Positions 1 through 9,808 of a DNA stretch of 64,000 nucleotides are shown here, in pieces (the stretch's first letter is position 1; each line of letters begins with the position of its first letter). The position numbers and the translations under genes were made by a program. The DNA is taken from the NCBI RefSeq assembly GCF_905115235.1, contig NC_051850.1:85896616-85960615 (forward strand), written 5' to 3'. Source of the stretch: Hermetia illucens (Eukaryota > Arthropoda > Insecta > Diptera > Stratiomyidae). Under the pieces are notes generated by a model. It ran no database searches. It was not told the DNA's origin and worked only from the letters and a program-made list of their open reading frames with translations.

Positions 1-2137
1 ACTTGCGCGAGGCGTTTACGATATACCTCCTTTTTAACAGCGCCAACCTATACCCCTGCGCCGTAGAGCAGGACAGACTGCGTTGAGCTCATCAGGAGAC
101 GTCGCCTACTAGACGTAGGACCCCCAATGTTTGCCATTAGCCTACTTAACGCCGAAACTCCAGCCGCAGCCTTGTTCGCTGCTGCTTGGATTTGCTCAAA
201 AAAGCTCATCTTTGTGTCAAGAGTCAACCCGAGGTACTTAACCGCTGATTTTGACTCGATTATCGACTCGCCGAACGATATGGGATGCAGGGTCGGAATT
301 CTCTTTTTAGTCAGGATGACTACTTCGGTTTTTTCCAGGTCAAGGTTGAAACCATAAGTAGTCATCCATCCACTTACCCGTCGCATCAATATTCCGATTC
401 TGCTTTGCGCCTGTTTGACAGTGCGTCCAACAACAAGCGCTGCGACATCATCTGCGTAGCCGACCAGGCGCGACTCTTCTGGCATGTTGGGTTTAAGCAG
501 ACTGTCATAGGTAGCGTTCCAGAGGTCCGGCCCTAGGATGGATCCCTGTGCTTCCCCCGACGTGACCTCCATCCACCTTTGACCCTCTAGTGTTTCATAG
601 AGCAGGGAGCGGTTCTTCAGATAATCCGTCAAAATCCGTAAGAGATAGTTCAGCACGTTGAAGGTATTGTCTAGTGTGCCTAGAATGTCTTTCCATCTTA
701 CGGCATTGAAGGCGTTTCTGACGTTAAGTGTTACGAGGAGCATCACCTGTCGAGTTCGGCGGCTATGTGCCTCTGCTCGTTGAACGGCGTCCACGACCTG
801 CATGACAGCATCAATTGTCGATCTCCCTGCCCTAAAACCAAACTGCCGGGGAGGTAAATCTCCGGCAGCGCGTATCGCTTCAGCGAGTCTACTTCTGATG
901 AGCTTTTCGAGCACTTTCCCAGCAGTGTGAAGCATACATAGTGGGCGGTATGAAGACGGTAATTCGGGGTCGCCTTTCCCTTTAGGGATCAGCGCAAGCC
1001 TCGCAACTTTCCAACGAGCAGGGAAAATGCCCTCTTTCAGGCATGCGTTAAATGCGTCGAGCAGTAGGTCTGGCCGGTGTTGGAATACCAGTTTGTATAC
1101 CTCTGCTGGAATACCATCGGGTCCTGGCGCCTTCTTGTTTTTCATAGAGAGGACTGCCTGTTCCAACTCTTTTATAGAGAACAGTGGATAGTCCTCTGTG
1201 CTCTCCGCGCCGATGTCATCATCCCACATGGGGTGCGCAGGGAAGAATGCCCTTACAATGCGGTCCATCTGCTCGGCCTTAAGTGAACAGGGTTTCCGCA
1301 GAGTCCCGATTTTTCGGGTTACCAGTTTGTAACCGGGTCCCCACGGATCCCCATTCACCTCGTCGACTAGATCTTGCCAGCAGCGAGCTTTGCTCTTGTT
1401 TATTTCGCTGCGGAGTCTCCTTTCGATTGATTTGTACTCCATCATTATGGTACATAACTTCCCCTGGTCGCCTAGACGTTGTTTTAAGCGGCGGAGCCTG
1501 TGACACTCCTTCCGGAGCTCTGCGATTTCCACTGTCCACCAATACATGGAAGGTTTGCCGTGCCTCGATGTCTTCCTGGGCATGGAGGCTCCGCAGACAA
1601 TCGTTATCAGGTTCATAACTGAATTTGCGACAGTGTCAGTTGCGGTGCCACCGCTCTCAGAAGTACCCTCCAGCGTTACCCCACCTGTTCCCCGAGTCTC
1701 GACAAACTTCCCGGTGTTCACTTTCGCGACGTTCCATGCACAGAAAGATCGCCGGGGTCGCGCATACTGAGAGTTTGTGTCCACCACTTCGAAAGCAATG
1801 TATTGGTGGTCACTTGCCGAGAAGTTTTCCAGAACTCGCCACCCGTCCACCAGCGACACCAGTGATTCCGACGCGAAGATTACGTGTGGAATGCTTCCTT
1901 CGCAGCCCGGCTGCCGGAACGTTGGGGTGGATCCGGTGTTTAGAACTACCAGTCCTGTTCTCGCCGCCATTTCCAGAATTCGTTTCCCTCTGGAATCTGT
2001 GTGAGGCGTGCCCCATTCAAGTGCCCTAGCATTGAAGTCACCCCCGACCAGGATCCGCCCATCCGTGCTTAAGATAGCGTCCTCCAAAGCATCAAGCCTC
2101 CGACGAAAGTCCGGCATCGTCTCATTCGGCGTAAGAT
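1..2137 (-). mobile_element. R1-clade LINE fragment (family alpha), runs off the left edge
   Basis: Leftward non-LTR retrotransposon copy lacking its 5' part. It starts inside the endonuclease domain next to a dispersed repeat (2138-2440) and continues through the reverse transcriptase to the window edge. After the stop that ends the long frame near position 48, the typical downstream residues (EVYRKRLAQ) can still be read, so the element continues left of base 1. The same family occurs at 43756-48478. Confidence 0.88.
48..2117 (-). CDS. Endonuclease-reverse transcriptase (ORF2) of R1-clade LINE, 5' truncated
   Basis: 689-residue open frame of a non-LTR retrotransposon polyprotein that would nick chromosomal DNA and reverse transcribe its RNA at the nick. 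Residues about 20-115 are the second half of an apurinic-type endonuclease (GGDFNARALEW; SDHQYIAFE). A linker follows, then the reverse transcriptase with PGPDGIPAEVYK near residue 330, FGFRAGRSTIDAV near 430 and the catalytic GYADDVA near 552. The C-terminal motif LLYGAGV precedes the stop. The first half of the endonuclease is missing, so the first methionine is not a native start. R1-clade assignment rests on the RT motifs and the related copies in this window. No 28S rDNA target sequence flanks it. Confidence 0.88.
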   Translation of the reverse strand: MPDFRRRLDALEDAILSTDGRILVGGDFNARALEWGTPHTDSRGKRILEMAARTGLVVLNTGSTPTFRQPGCEGSIPHVIFASESLVSLVDGWRVLENFSASDHQYIAFEVVDTNSQYARPRRSFCAWNVAKVNTGKFVETRGTGGVTLEGTSESGGTATDTVANSVMNLITIVCGASMPRKTSRHGKPSMYWWTVEIAELRKECHRLRRLKQRLGDQGKLCTIMMEYKSIERRLRSEINKSKARCWQDLVDEVNGDPWGPGYKLVTRKIGTLRKPCSLKAEQMDRIVRAFFPAHPMWDDDIGAESTEDYPLFSIKELEQAVLSMKNKKAPGPDGIPAEVYKLVFQHRPDLLLDAFNACLKEGIFPARWKVARLALIPKGKGDPELPSSYRPLCMLHTAGKVLEKLIRSRLAEAIRAAGDLPPRQFGFRAGRSTIDAVMQVVDAVQRAEAHSRRTRQVMLLVTLNVRNAFNAVRWKDILGTLDNTFNVLNYLLRILTDYLKNRSLLYETLEGQRWMEVTSGEAQGSILGPDLWNATYDSLLKPNMPEESRLVGYADDVAALVVGRTVKQAQSRIGILMRRVSGWMTTYGFNLDLEKTEVVILTKKRIPTLHPISFGESIIESKSAVKYLGLTLDTKMSFFEQIQAAANKAAAGVSALSRLMANIGGPTSSRRRLLMSSTQSVLLYGAGV

Positions 2138-2440
2138 AGACACTAAAAATTATAGTAATATACTTTTATTAACTTTATTTGAAAATATATCGGTATGGAA
2201 TGTATTTCGAAGACTAGGCACCGCTTAGTGGGAGCTTAGCGATTTTTTTAGATTTTTCGGGTGGGTTCATTTCGAGAAAGGGTCCCTCAAAGAAATGATC
2301 AATTTTTTCATTTGATACCCACCACACTAACAATTTCTACAACCCCCGTTTGCACGTATGGAACCCCCCCCCAAATTGCACGTAGCAGAATACACACGTA
2401 CACAGTCCCCACCTTCTCACCAAATTAAATGTTAGTCAGT
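2138..2440 (-). repeat. Dispersed repeat, copy A (reverse orientation)
   Basis: Diverged copy of a non-coding repeat also seen at 8985-9345, 15110-15465, 39810-40590 and 49665-50345. Shared landmarks, read on the minus strand, are GGTATCAAATGAAA, the phrase CCCACCCGAAAAATCT and an AGTATATTACTATAATTTTT segment. It contains no convincing frame. Family unknown. Confidence 0.65.
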
Positions 2441-2454
2441 TTATTTTACTGGGG

Positions 2455-4345
2455 GGAGCTACAGGCAATTGTTAGGCTTGTACTATCCCTATAAATCGCC
2501 TATTCAGTGGTTCTCGCCTACGGCGTTCGCAGCCTTTAGCGAATCTAAGAACATTCTCCACAGGCAGAGAGTGTGCAAATTCTATTAGGGTTTTCATGTC
2601 TTACTTCTTGAGGGACAACAAAAAAGCCGCCCTAGCAACCCCAGGTTCTTTTACAAGGATTTTCACCTGTGGCAAGAGCTGAAATTTCTCCACTCGGCTG
2701 CGTGAATCCTTGCAAATTCACCCTTCAGAGTAGACTTAACAGTAGATGGCCGGATTCCAAAAGCTGGTTCTGACCCCACCATTGTGGGTCCAGACCCTCG
2801 GCGAGTCAGTCTGTCAACCTCCTCATCATCAGCGATGTTTGAGTGCCGCGGCACCTACATCAGAAATTTTTAGTTCGGTCGATTAAGTTTCAGCAGCACC
2901 TGATGACAACTCCACACCAACTGGCTTGATATGTCGTCGCTGTTTAGTGCTGATAATGCTGCGTAACTGTGAGAACAAATTCGAATCGCGCGGCTCCTCC
3001 ATTTTTTTCGCAGACATTCTTCTGCTGGTTAGAGCACTAGGCTGTCATACGGAAGGTCGCAGTTCAAATCTCACTGGTGGCAGTGGAATTTGCATCGTGA
3101 TTTGACGTCGGATACCAGTCGACTCAGCTGTGAATGAGTACCTGAGTCAAATCAGGGTAATAATCTCGGGCGAGCGTAATGCTGACCACACTGCCTCCTA
3201 GTGTACCGTTACGGTCTTGAATGAAGTACTCTAACACACTTCAAGGCCCTGATCCAATATGGATTGTTGTGCCAACGATTATTATTATTATTATTCTTCT
3301 GCTGCCAGTGAAATGGCGTATATCTCCGCCTGGAATATGGTCGTAATTTTTCCTAGCGGTTGGGCCAGTTCCTGATTACGACAGTGTATGTCTTTTCAAA
3401 TACGAATCTGGAAACTATATGATCGGCCGGCATCAGAGATAACGGATGTTTGTCAAGGAATTTCCAGGTAGCCGCATGAGCGTATGATTGGGCGACTTTC
3501 CACGCTTCAATGGTATCAAGTCTATATGCGTCATTAGCTGCTTTCCATTTCGCCTCCAAGTGAATGGCGAGCAAATTTAGGATGGCTTCAAGTGCCGCAG
3601 TCAGCACAGTACTCATTGCTCCAGTAATACTTAGGCAACCAAGTCTCTAAATCTGCGTTAGCAGCTTCCTGCTGTTAGCAAAGTTTAGTGTCGGCCACTA
3701 GACAATGCATGCCTACATTAAAACGGGTTTTACTATGGATATATACATCCAATGTATCTGTTTTGATGAAAGTCCTACAGCACCAGAGCAATCTGCAAGA
3801 GTTCTGATATTGTTTCTGGATATGGTGCTTCCACGTTACCTTAGAGTCGAAAGGTACTTGACTGTTTGTGCCAGCTGGATTTCCACCCCTGCTAAGGTGG
3901 GTAGCGTAAAGCTGCCGCACTTGACATTCCTTGTGAACATAACTACTACAGTCTTCCTAGCGTTCACCATGAGCCCATTGCGGAGGCACGAACTGCGGAT
4001 TTCATGCAGAGTTGCATTTCAACTACGACAAATTATGTCCGCAAACCTGCCAGTAATTATTACACTAGATCCGCAAATGCTTGCGCGAAGATTTTTTTGT
4101 CCTCCAGGAGCCACAGGATCCATTACCAAAAACCATAACAGCAGAGAGAGATCTCCTCCCTGTGGGTAACCTCTCTAAGACATCCTGTCTCAATAGGCTT
4201 CTTCTGGTCGACCAATATGTGGAATTTTCTCCACTCTAGCACATGAAGGATCCAATTGATTGACAGCGGTTTGATTCCTTGCTGTCTTATCGCATCACAA
4301 ATTGACCCAACACTATGGCTTAGTGAATTCTTTAATCGGGTTATT
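2455..4345 (-). mobile_element. RNase H-bearing LINE (I/Loa-like), degenerate, interrupted by a SINE
   Basis: Leftward LINE remnant readable in several frames. From 4345 downward are RT pieces (a WILHVLEWR region, then GLMVNARKTVVVMFTR), the thumb region (FDSKVTWKHHIQKQYQ near 3850) and ITGAMSTVLTAALEAILNL near 3600. The RNase H domain follows with TIFQAEIYAISLAAE near 3320. After a SINE at 3019-3296 it resumes with SALNSDDISSQLVW (about 2940) and the terminal PRHSNIADDEEVDRLTRRGS stretch (2800-2854). The order RT then RNase H is the family order. Several frame changes and stops mark it as old. The exact clade is uncertain. Confidence 0.78.
3019..3296 (+). repeat. tRNA-derived SINE with (ATT)n tail, inserted in a LINE
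   Basis: The head carries a Pol III A-box-like stretch (TGGTTAGAGCAC near 3026) and a B-box-like AGTTCAAATCTC at 3061-3072. A tRNA-unrelated body follows, with the phrase GATTTGACGTCGGATACCAG. The tail is a run of ATT units at 3278-3295. It interrupts the RNase H domain of the surrounding LINE, so it is younger than that copy. A second, shortened copy of the family lies at 7358-7485. Confidence 0.85.
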
Positions 4346-4660
4346 CAGGCTATTCCGTTCCACGCATTAACGCAACTTGGATGAAGGGGTTTTCCGCAAC
4401 TAGTATTCTTTGTGATCGATGTATCAACGAACGTCTCCAATTCAAAATTTACCACAATGTCGCTAGTCCTGTCACCCTCTATGGCTCTGAGGTTTGGCCG
4501 ACTATAAAAGAGAATGAACGGCGTCTTGCAGTCATGGAGACCGAGATGTTGTATTGGACTCGTATAAAGGACAGTATAAAGGATGAAAAAAAAGAAGAAG
4601 ATGCGAGCAAATTCATACATGTGCGTACTGTAATATTTTCTGCAAATCTTTAAAGATGAA
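4346..4660 (+). mobile_element. RTE-like LINE fragment (C-terminal RT region)
   Basis: The residues INERLQFKIYHNVASPVTLYGS, read in overlapping parts, and RRLAVMETEMLYWTR (about 4510-4560) match the post-RT region of RTE-like elements (consensus YGSECW...RLAVMETKMLRW). The frame then degenerates into an A-rich tail-like stretch (4585-4600). The same family is seen leftward at 62650-63355. It lies back to back with the preceding LINE. Confidence 0.65.
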
Positions 4661-5194
4661 ATTATTCCAAAAGAAAACAAAACATCGTTAGAGCGATGGT
4701 TATCAGAGCAAATGAAAGAGTTTTTGGCTACCTTTTCAGCATTTCAAGGCACCTGGGGTGGATACTACAATGGAAGCCCCTAAGCTAAAGCTACCTACAT
4801 TCCACCTCTCGCCAGAAGATCTTCATACTTAAGGGAAATATGACTATGCAAACTTCAGGCAAATTAACATCACTCTAACTAAAATGTCTGGAAAGACCTA
4901 TTGAACATCATATTCACAAGGAGACGTCATTGTCTCATCCACTACATGAAATAAATGAAAACTAAAATACTTACCAGCGTGGAAAGTCTTTTTCTTTGCT
5001 CTTTATTCCTTGGTTACCAAGATGGACGACCCCTGAAAGGCGGGTACGCGTTGAGAGTATTCGTGAACATTGCATGATAATGCGCCTTTCTACAAATTTA
5101 GCAATACCGGTAAAGAGCATGGTGTCGAAGATACTTCAGTTAAGGGTATTTATGCTATGCTAACGTAGAAATTCTGTACTAAAGTAGGTGTTGA
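4661..5194. other. No recognisable feature
   Basis: I see no long frame, repeat match or RNA-like structure here. Given the flanks it is probably decayed transposon sequence. Confidence 0.4.
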
Positions 5195-5460
5195 TAGCTA
5201 CCTGATAACAGAAGCAAAAAAAGGCTGCACTCAAGCAGCTATGCAATTACCACTTTTATGGAGTATGTTCATCGACTCACTGCTATGTGAACTGCAAAAC
5301 ACAAGCATATCCGGATGATCGATCGATATTTTGTCCCATAAGATGATGCACATCTATGATCTGATCGGCACATAAAAAACGCCGAAAGGGAGGAAAAATT
5401 GAATAAGTGGCTACAGCGCCTCAAACCGACAGAAACGATGAACTTATACATTAATTCCTA
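5195..5460 (+). mobile_element. LINE reverse transcriptase scrap
   Basis: A rightward fragment reads KKGCTQAAMQLPLLW, then FIDSLLCEL, then in another frame AYPDDRSIF. This is the GC.QG..LSPLLW...DSLL.EL and AYADD pair of LINE reverse transcriptases. WLQRLKPTETMNLYI at 5408-5455 fits the following WC...L.VN..KT motif. It is short, frame-shifted and very decayed. Clade unknown. Confidence 0.5.
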
Positions 5461-5479
5461 GCTGCATGATGTGGACACA

Positions 5480-5910
5480 GGGAAACTGTTAAGATAAACT
5501 ATGGTATCACGCAGCTTCTCAGAGGTCGTGGAGGATACCGAAAATACACTATTCCAACTCCGGCGCTATTTCGGAGGACCCGCAAGAAGTCTTTACTACA
5601 AAGCTACTTGTTTCATTTGTGCATATCTAGCGTCCTCCATTCGGTATAGCCATTCCGGAGAAAATAATAGCTATTATCAGAGAGATATATGATGGTGCAA
5701 AATAACACATGCTACTTCGAGGAAGAATCTTAGATTAACTTAAGGTCCAAAGCGGAGTCCGTTAGAGATGTATCTTCTCACCATTATTATTTCTTCTTGT
5801 TCTTCGTGGGTCGCCCCAAGAGCCCTTGGCGCAGAAAAGTAGAGGAGGAGTGCGGGCTTCTCGGGAGGGCCTGGAGGGAACTCAAGCAAATTACAAGTAT
5901 ATTTTGCTCT
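5480..5910 (+). mobile_element. Second LINE scrap with RTE-like motifs
   Basis: The rightward residues IPEKIIAIIREIYDGAK (about 5650-5700) and SGVRQRCILSPLLFLLVL (about 5750-5805) match the RT core motif GVRQGCILSPLLF of RTE-like LINEs. Near 5812-5880, VGRPKSPWRRKVEEECG matches their C-terminal GRPK.TWRR.VE.E motif. The part between is deleted. Several frame changes. Confidence 0.55.
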
Positions 5911-7357
5911 TCAACTTTCATATAATGAATGAATCTGGTGTCTTAAATGTCTGCTTCATTTAAGAACATTTCTTTCTCTTATTCTTGTGGACTACCTTGG
6001 ACCATTTCATCCAATGTTTAGTCCTGAGAGATTCGAACCACTTTTGCGTTCGGTCCACTTTACACGAATTTATGTAAAATTTTCAGGATTTGATTTTTGT
6101 AGTGTTAAAAATTTAATTGTAAATATGTAATCCCGATACTCTAAATAATAAAAGAATTGCTGCACATTTACGCTGTATATTATGTTATGTACGTGAAAGA
6201 GTCCGATTGTAAAGTAATCCCTGGAGATTAATAAACAAAATTTTTTCAAAAAGCTTGTATGCTTTCCAACATTATCTACGAATCAGCTAAAACAACAAAC
6301 TTTTTACAAACAAATGTATCCATTATCCTAATATCAGGCTTTGCCTGGAAATACCCATTACCTCCTCCGAATTCAATGTGGAGATATACACAAGATTCAA
6401 GTTGCCAAGTTCCAAAAGCATAAAATGGTGCGTCTCACCTCCGCAAGAAGCAGCAGTTAAACATCTGCATAACACTCAAATTCTTCGTCCTTAATTAGTG
6501 GATTTTAATTAAATCCATGATAGACGGGGACATTATAGCGAAGGAAATGCACGAATGAAAGCATAAAATTTGAGCTGGCACCCAATTCAATGTAGGACAA
6601 CTTAACCAACGTGCCAACAGATGATAACATCCCAAAATGCTGTTACTCTGCAAAGCGTTAAGTTTCTAGGACACAAGTAAACTTTAGGTCAATTAGAAGA
6701 CCCATTATGAGGACCGAAATTCGTGTCACAATGTTAATTAAGTGTGAATCCTAAAGAATTGTTGGAGTATTCTGTCTCGTTTTTCGTGGTAAATATATTC
6801 TCACTTATTTAGTTTTATGAGGCATGCACTCAGCATCTGCGTCCCCTTTTTGATAATTTTGAAACTGATATGAAAAAGAATCCTTTTCCTGGGGAGGACC
6901 GAAAGATATCAATCCAACTTAAGATACTGTAACAATAAACTTAAGTGGTCTCCTGGGAAAATAAGCCTGTGGCACAATGGTAAAGAAATACTCTTCTTGG
7001 TTTGCATTTTAAGCACTTCACCAACGAAGCTCTGTTAACCAAGTAAACCCGAGTAATGCGAGTTGAAAAAAATGGAGACGGTACAACATCATACCCAAAA
7101 TCTAGTATTTGTATGCATATATATAAGTCATAGCCGAATAATTTCCTTCGAATGGTAAGGATACGGGGGGGGGGGGTTCACCATATTTGATAAAAAAGTG
7201 TATATTTTTCTCAGTAATGCTAGAAGCTACGAAGAGTATCAAATGAAATGTCTGTACTTTTCGAAATTAGCGTACATTTGGTTGAGATGCATCACCAAAT
7301 GTCACAACATTCGTTGATAGATCTAGAAATTATAAAGAATACTAAACAGAAACAACT
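5911..7357. other. AT-rich stretch without recognisable genes
   Basis: No coding frame of note and no match to the repeats found elsewhere. A homopolymer of about 13 G lies near 7166-7178. Likely old intergenic or decayed transposon DNA. Confidence 0.4.
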
Positions 7358-7485
7358 TTGTTGTCCGGATAGCTGAGTGGTTAGAGCGCAAGGCTCCCGT
7401 TCGGAAGATCGCGATTCACTGGTGGTAATGGGATTTGTATCATGATTTGACGTCGGTAGCTGAGTCTTTACGCTTGCTTCTGGGT
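7358..7485 (+). repeat. Shortened copy of the tRNA-derived SINE
   Basis: Same family as 3019-3296. The tRNA-like head is better preserved here (TAGCTGAGTGGTTAGAGCGC, 7369-7388), and the body phrase GATTTGACGTCGG is present at 7444-7456. The B-box-like region is partly lost and there is no ATT tail, so the copy is 3' truncated. It abuts the LINE at 7490. Confidence 0.7.
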
Positions 7486-7489
7486 TTTG

Positions 7490-8690
7490 AATGACGGACC
7501 TCCGCTTCAAATTCAACCACGGGGTGGTGAGCATCAGTTTCGACATACGGGGATGTGCAAGGAAATAAAGAAAGGTGGTGCTCGGGGAAGTTGGAAAGGA
7601 AGAGATCGAGAGTGCAGCCCAAGAAATTTTTGGTGGTATTAAAATTCAATACAGAACAAATGTTCATTAAGGAAAAAAGTGGAAGTGGAAGAAAGGAAGA
7701 AAGAAAGAAAAGGAAGGAAGGGAATCTAACAGTAAGTTCAGACAAATTCAAATAATTCTTCAGGCATTTGAGAAGGGGAAACACAGGGGACATATACACA
7801 AGATACAATGAACGGTAGGAAGTTGAGCGGGGAGACTCGGAGAGCAATACAATCGAAAGGAAAGCCAGAGGAGGAGGAGACGAGTTCGGCGGAGAGTGTA
7901 TCTTTTATTGCATTTAGGACCCCTCCGCCCGTGGACTTACGAGATGCATCCCAGTCCCCGTCACAGTGAAAAGTGAAGTACCCTTCGGGGAGTTCGGAGT
8001 TTATTATGGCATCGTCCAGCCAGGCCTCGGAAATACAGATGACATGGTTTTACTAAGCCAGGCCCCAGCTTGGTTCTTAACAGACGGACAGTAAACATGG
8101 ATCCAGTTACATAGCTCGGCGAAGCAGGCGGGTTGCCCTGAAATTTACCGGCGAATTAGGGCGCTTGTATGGCTTGATGAATACACCTTCAGGCCAGAAA
8201 GAAGGGTTGCCGAGGACGTCAACTTCGTGTGGACCTTGAAAGATGCAATCACCCGGTCGGTATTGTTGTCTTTTCTCAGTTTAACGCAGCACAGAGGAGA
8301 AAGTAAACCAGTTTTGCTCTTTATATACTTCAAAACATCGTCCGTAGAAGTTGCGAACCCTAGCCTAGATATAAATAACTGTTTAGGTGGGGACGCGACC
8401 TTTAGCTTGGAGCCACTGGTATTGGTGGATAAAGTGCCAGGATATATGGCAGCGGCTGGAAGTGGAGCTTCGTTGGCGACAGGAACGATGTCAAAAAGGG
8501 GGGCGGCTGTGTTCCGATTCGTAACTTGCTGACGCGGCTACGGATATTGTCCCGTTTTATGCGCGATGGAGCGAGACAGTATCGCAAGCTCAATGGACCA
8601 TAACTCGTCGCATAGCGGCCGCTGGGTTTGGGGAGTGGAGCCAGTGGAAGAAGCCCTGATGTTGGAAGGCATTGCAGACGAAATCAACTT
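7490..8690 (-). mobile_element. CR1/Jockey-like LINE fragment: ORF1 C-terminus and endonuclease
   Basis: Leftward remnant. From about 8380 down, one frame reads LKYIKSKTGLLSPLCCVKLRK and then, after a frame change, FWPEGVFIKPYKRPNSP. This resembles the RRM-like C-terminal domain of CR1/Jockey-type ORF1 proteins. From about 8060 down, ICISEAWLDDAIINSELPEG, STGGGVLNAIKDTL and CTLDLFLSNFPEHHLSLF are endonuclease motifs, ending with DAHHPVVEFEAEV near 7500. The reverse transcriptase is absent, so the copy is 3' truncated where the SINE begins. The family label is inferred from these motifs only. Confidence 0.6.
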
Positions 8691-8984
8691 AAATTGAAAC
8701 TCCTGAGACGGCCTTTTCGAAAATCAAAGTCTCGTCTAACGAATTCCTAAGCCGCCAGGAGCACGTAGATAACGACAACTTAGTAGATCGCTGCATTCAT
8801 ATGCACACTCATATGTACATACACATCAAAGATATGAATATTGTGTGAACTCAGCACATGCGAAAAATGGAAAAAGACTAAAAACTGACCTTCAATCAAT
8901 TCTGATACTAAAAACTCACTCCTGGTTGGAACTGTGAATCTCCGTGCATGGAGTAACACCACTCCACGCTGAGTTTATGTCAGT
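8691..8984. other. No recognisable feature
   Basis: Short linker between a LINE remnant and a dispersed repeat. Nothing identified. Confidence 0.4.
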
Positions 8985-9345
8985 TGTCTTCCGGGATGGT
9001 ACATGCAAAACGACTGTAAATTTTTTTTCATTAAATATACACTTGTGAGGTTTCAAATGGACGGTCCCGATCAGAACTTTATCTTTGATACTAAACTGCT
9101 GCTACCACTTACCGATATCGGCCTAAATGTAATTAATAATTGTATATTATCATATTTTTGGGAAACCTTAAATTCGTGCTAGAATCATAAAATGCAATAA
9201 CATATAGCAATCCATGACATTGAATTAAAATGACTAGTGTATAACCAAGATGCATGTAAATAGATTACGAATATCTTACAAATTGAACAAATTGACTAAG
9301 ATAAACAAAAAACCTTTCACACCTGAAGAACCAGGCTGTTTCCGA
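8985..9345 (+). repeat. Dispersed repeat, copy B
   Basis: Copy of the unknown repeat family in plus orientation. Landmarks are a run of T, an ACTTGTGAGGTTTCAAATGG region, a TATATTATCATATTTTTGGG segment near 9145, and a distal CACACCTGAAG phrase near 9320 that recurs (as CATACCTGAAG) in copy D at about 40538. Confidence 0.6.
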
Positions 9346-9805
9346 CCTGTTTTATTAGGTTCTATATTTCGTGTGTAATATGCGTTATTTGATTTAGCCA
9401 ATTGTTACATTTTTGATTCTTCAAAGATTCAGTTTCGGGTATCACTCTACGAGTAGCTCTATCTGATTCTATTAAAACTGGGTTTATATTCCTCCACTCT
9501 AACTTTTTTATATGTTGTTAATCAATTAATTTTGAACCTAAATCATTGTTCTTGACCGGGATTATTTGGCCTTTCTGATATTTTTTTAGAATGCCTTTTA
9601 ATACCTCTTACCTTTCCCATAATACTTCTCCCAACACCCTCCACTCTTCCCTACGACATTCATTTAGATAAACAATTTAAAATTTAATTATTTCATTTAA
9701 TTTGTTAAAACCTACTACCTGGCTGGATTAGTGGCAAGTGCCTCTGCAACGTAACATATAGAGGAAGCAAAGAAGAGTGAAATTCAAATATACAGGGGCA
9801 CCCTT
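9346..9805. other. AT-rich stretch, no gene seen
   Basis: No usable frame and no repeat match that I can see. Ends at the poly(T) that marks the 3' end of the next, leftward LINE. Confidence 0.4.
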
Positions 9806-9808
9806 TCT

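Noticed and set aside
1283-2029. Rightward open stretches opposite the first LINE
   Set aside because: Antisense shadows of the LINE ORF2 frame, with no motifs of their own.
3019-3090. Possible tRNA gene
   Set aside because: Only the head is tRNA-like, the acceptor stem does not close, and it continues into a SINE body with an ATT tail.
7358-7440. Possible tRNA gene with a good A box
   Set aside because: The B-box region is damaged and the body matches the SINE at 3019.
7555-7755. Lysine-rich 66-residue frame
   Set aside because: Purine-rich sequence on the strand opposite to LINE endonuclease coding.
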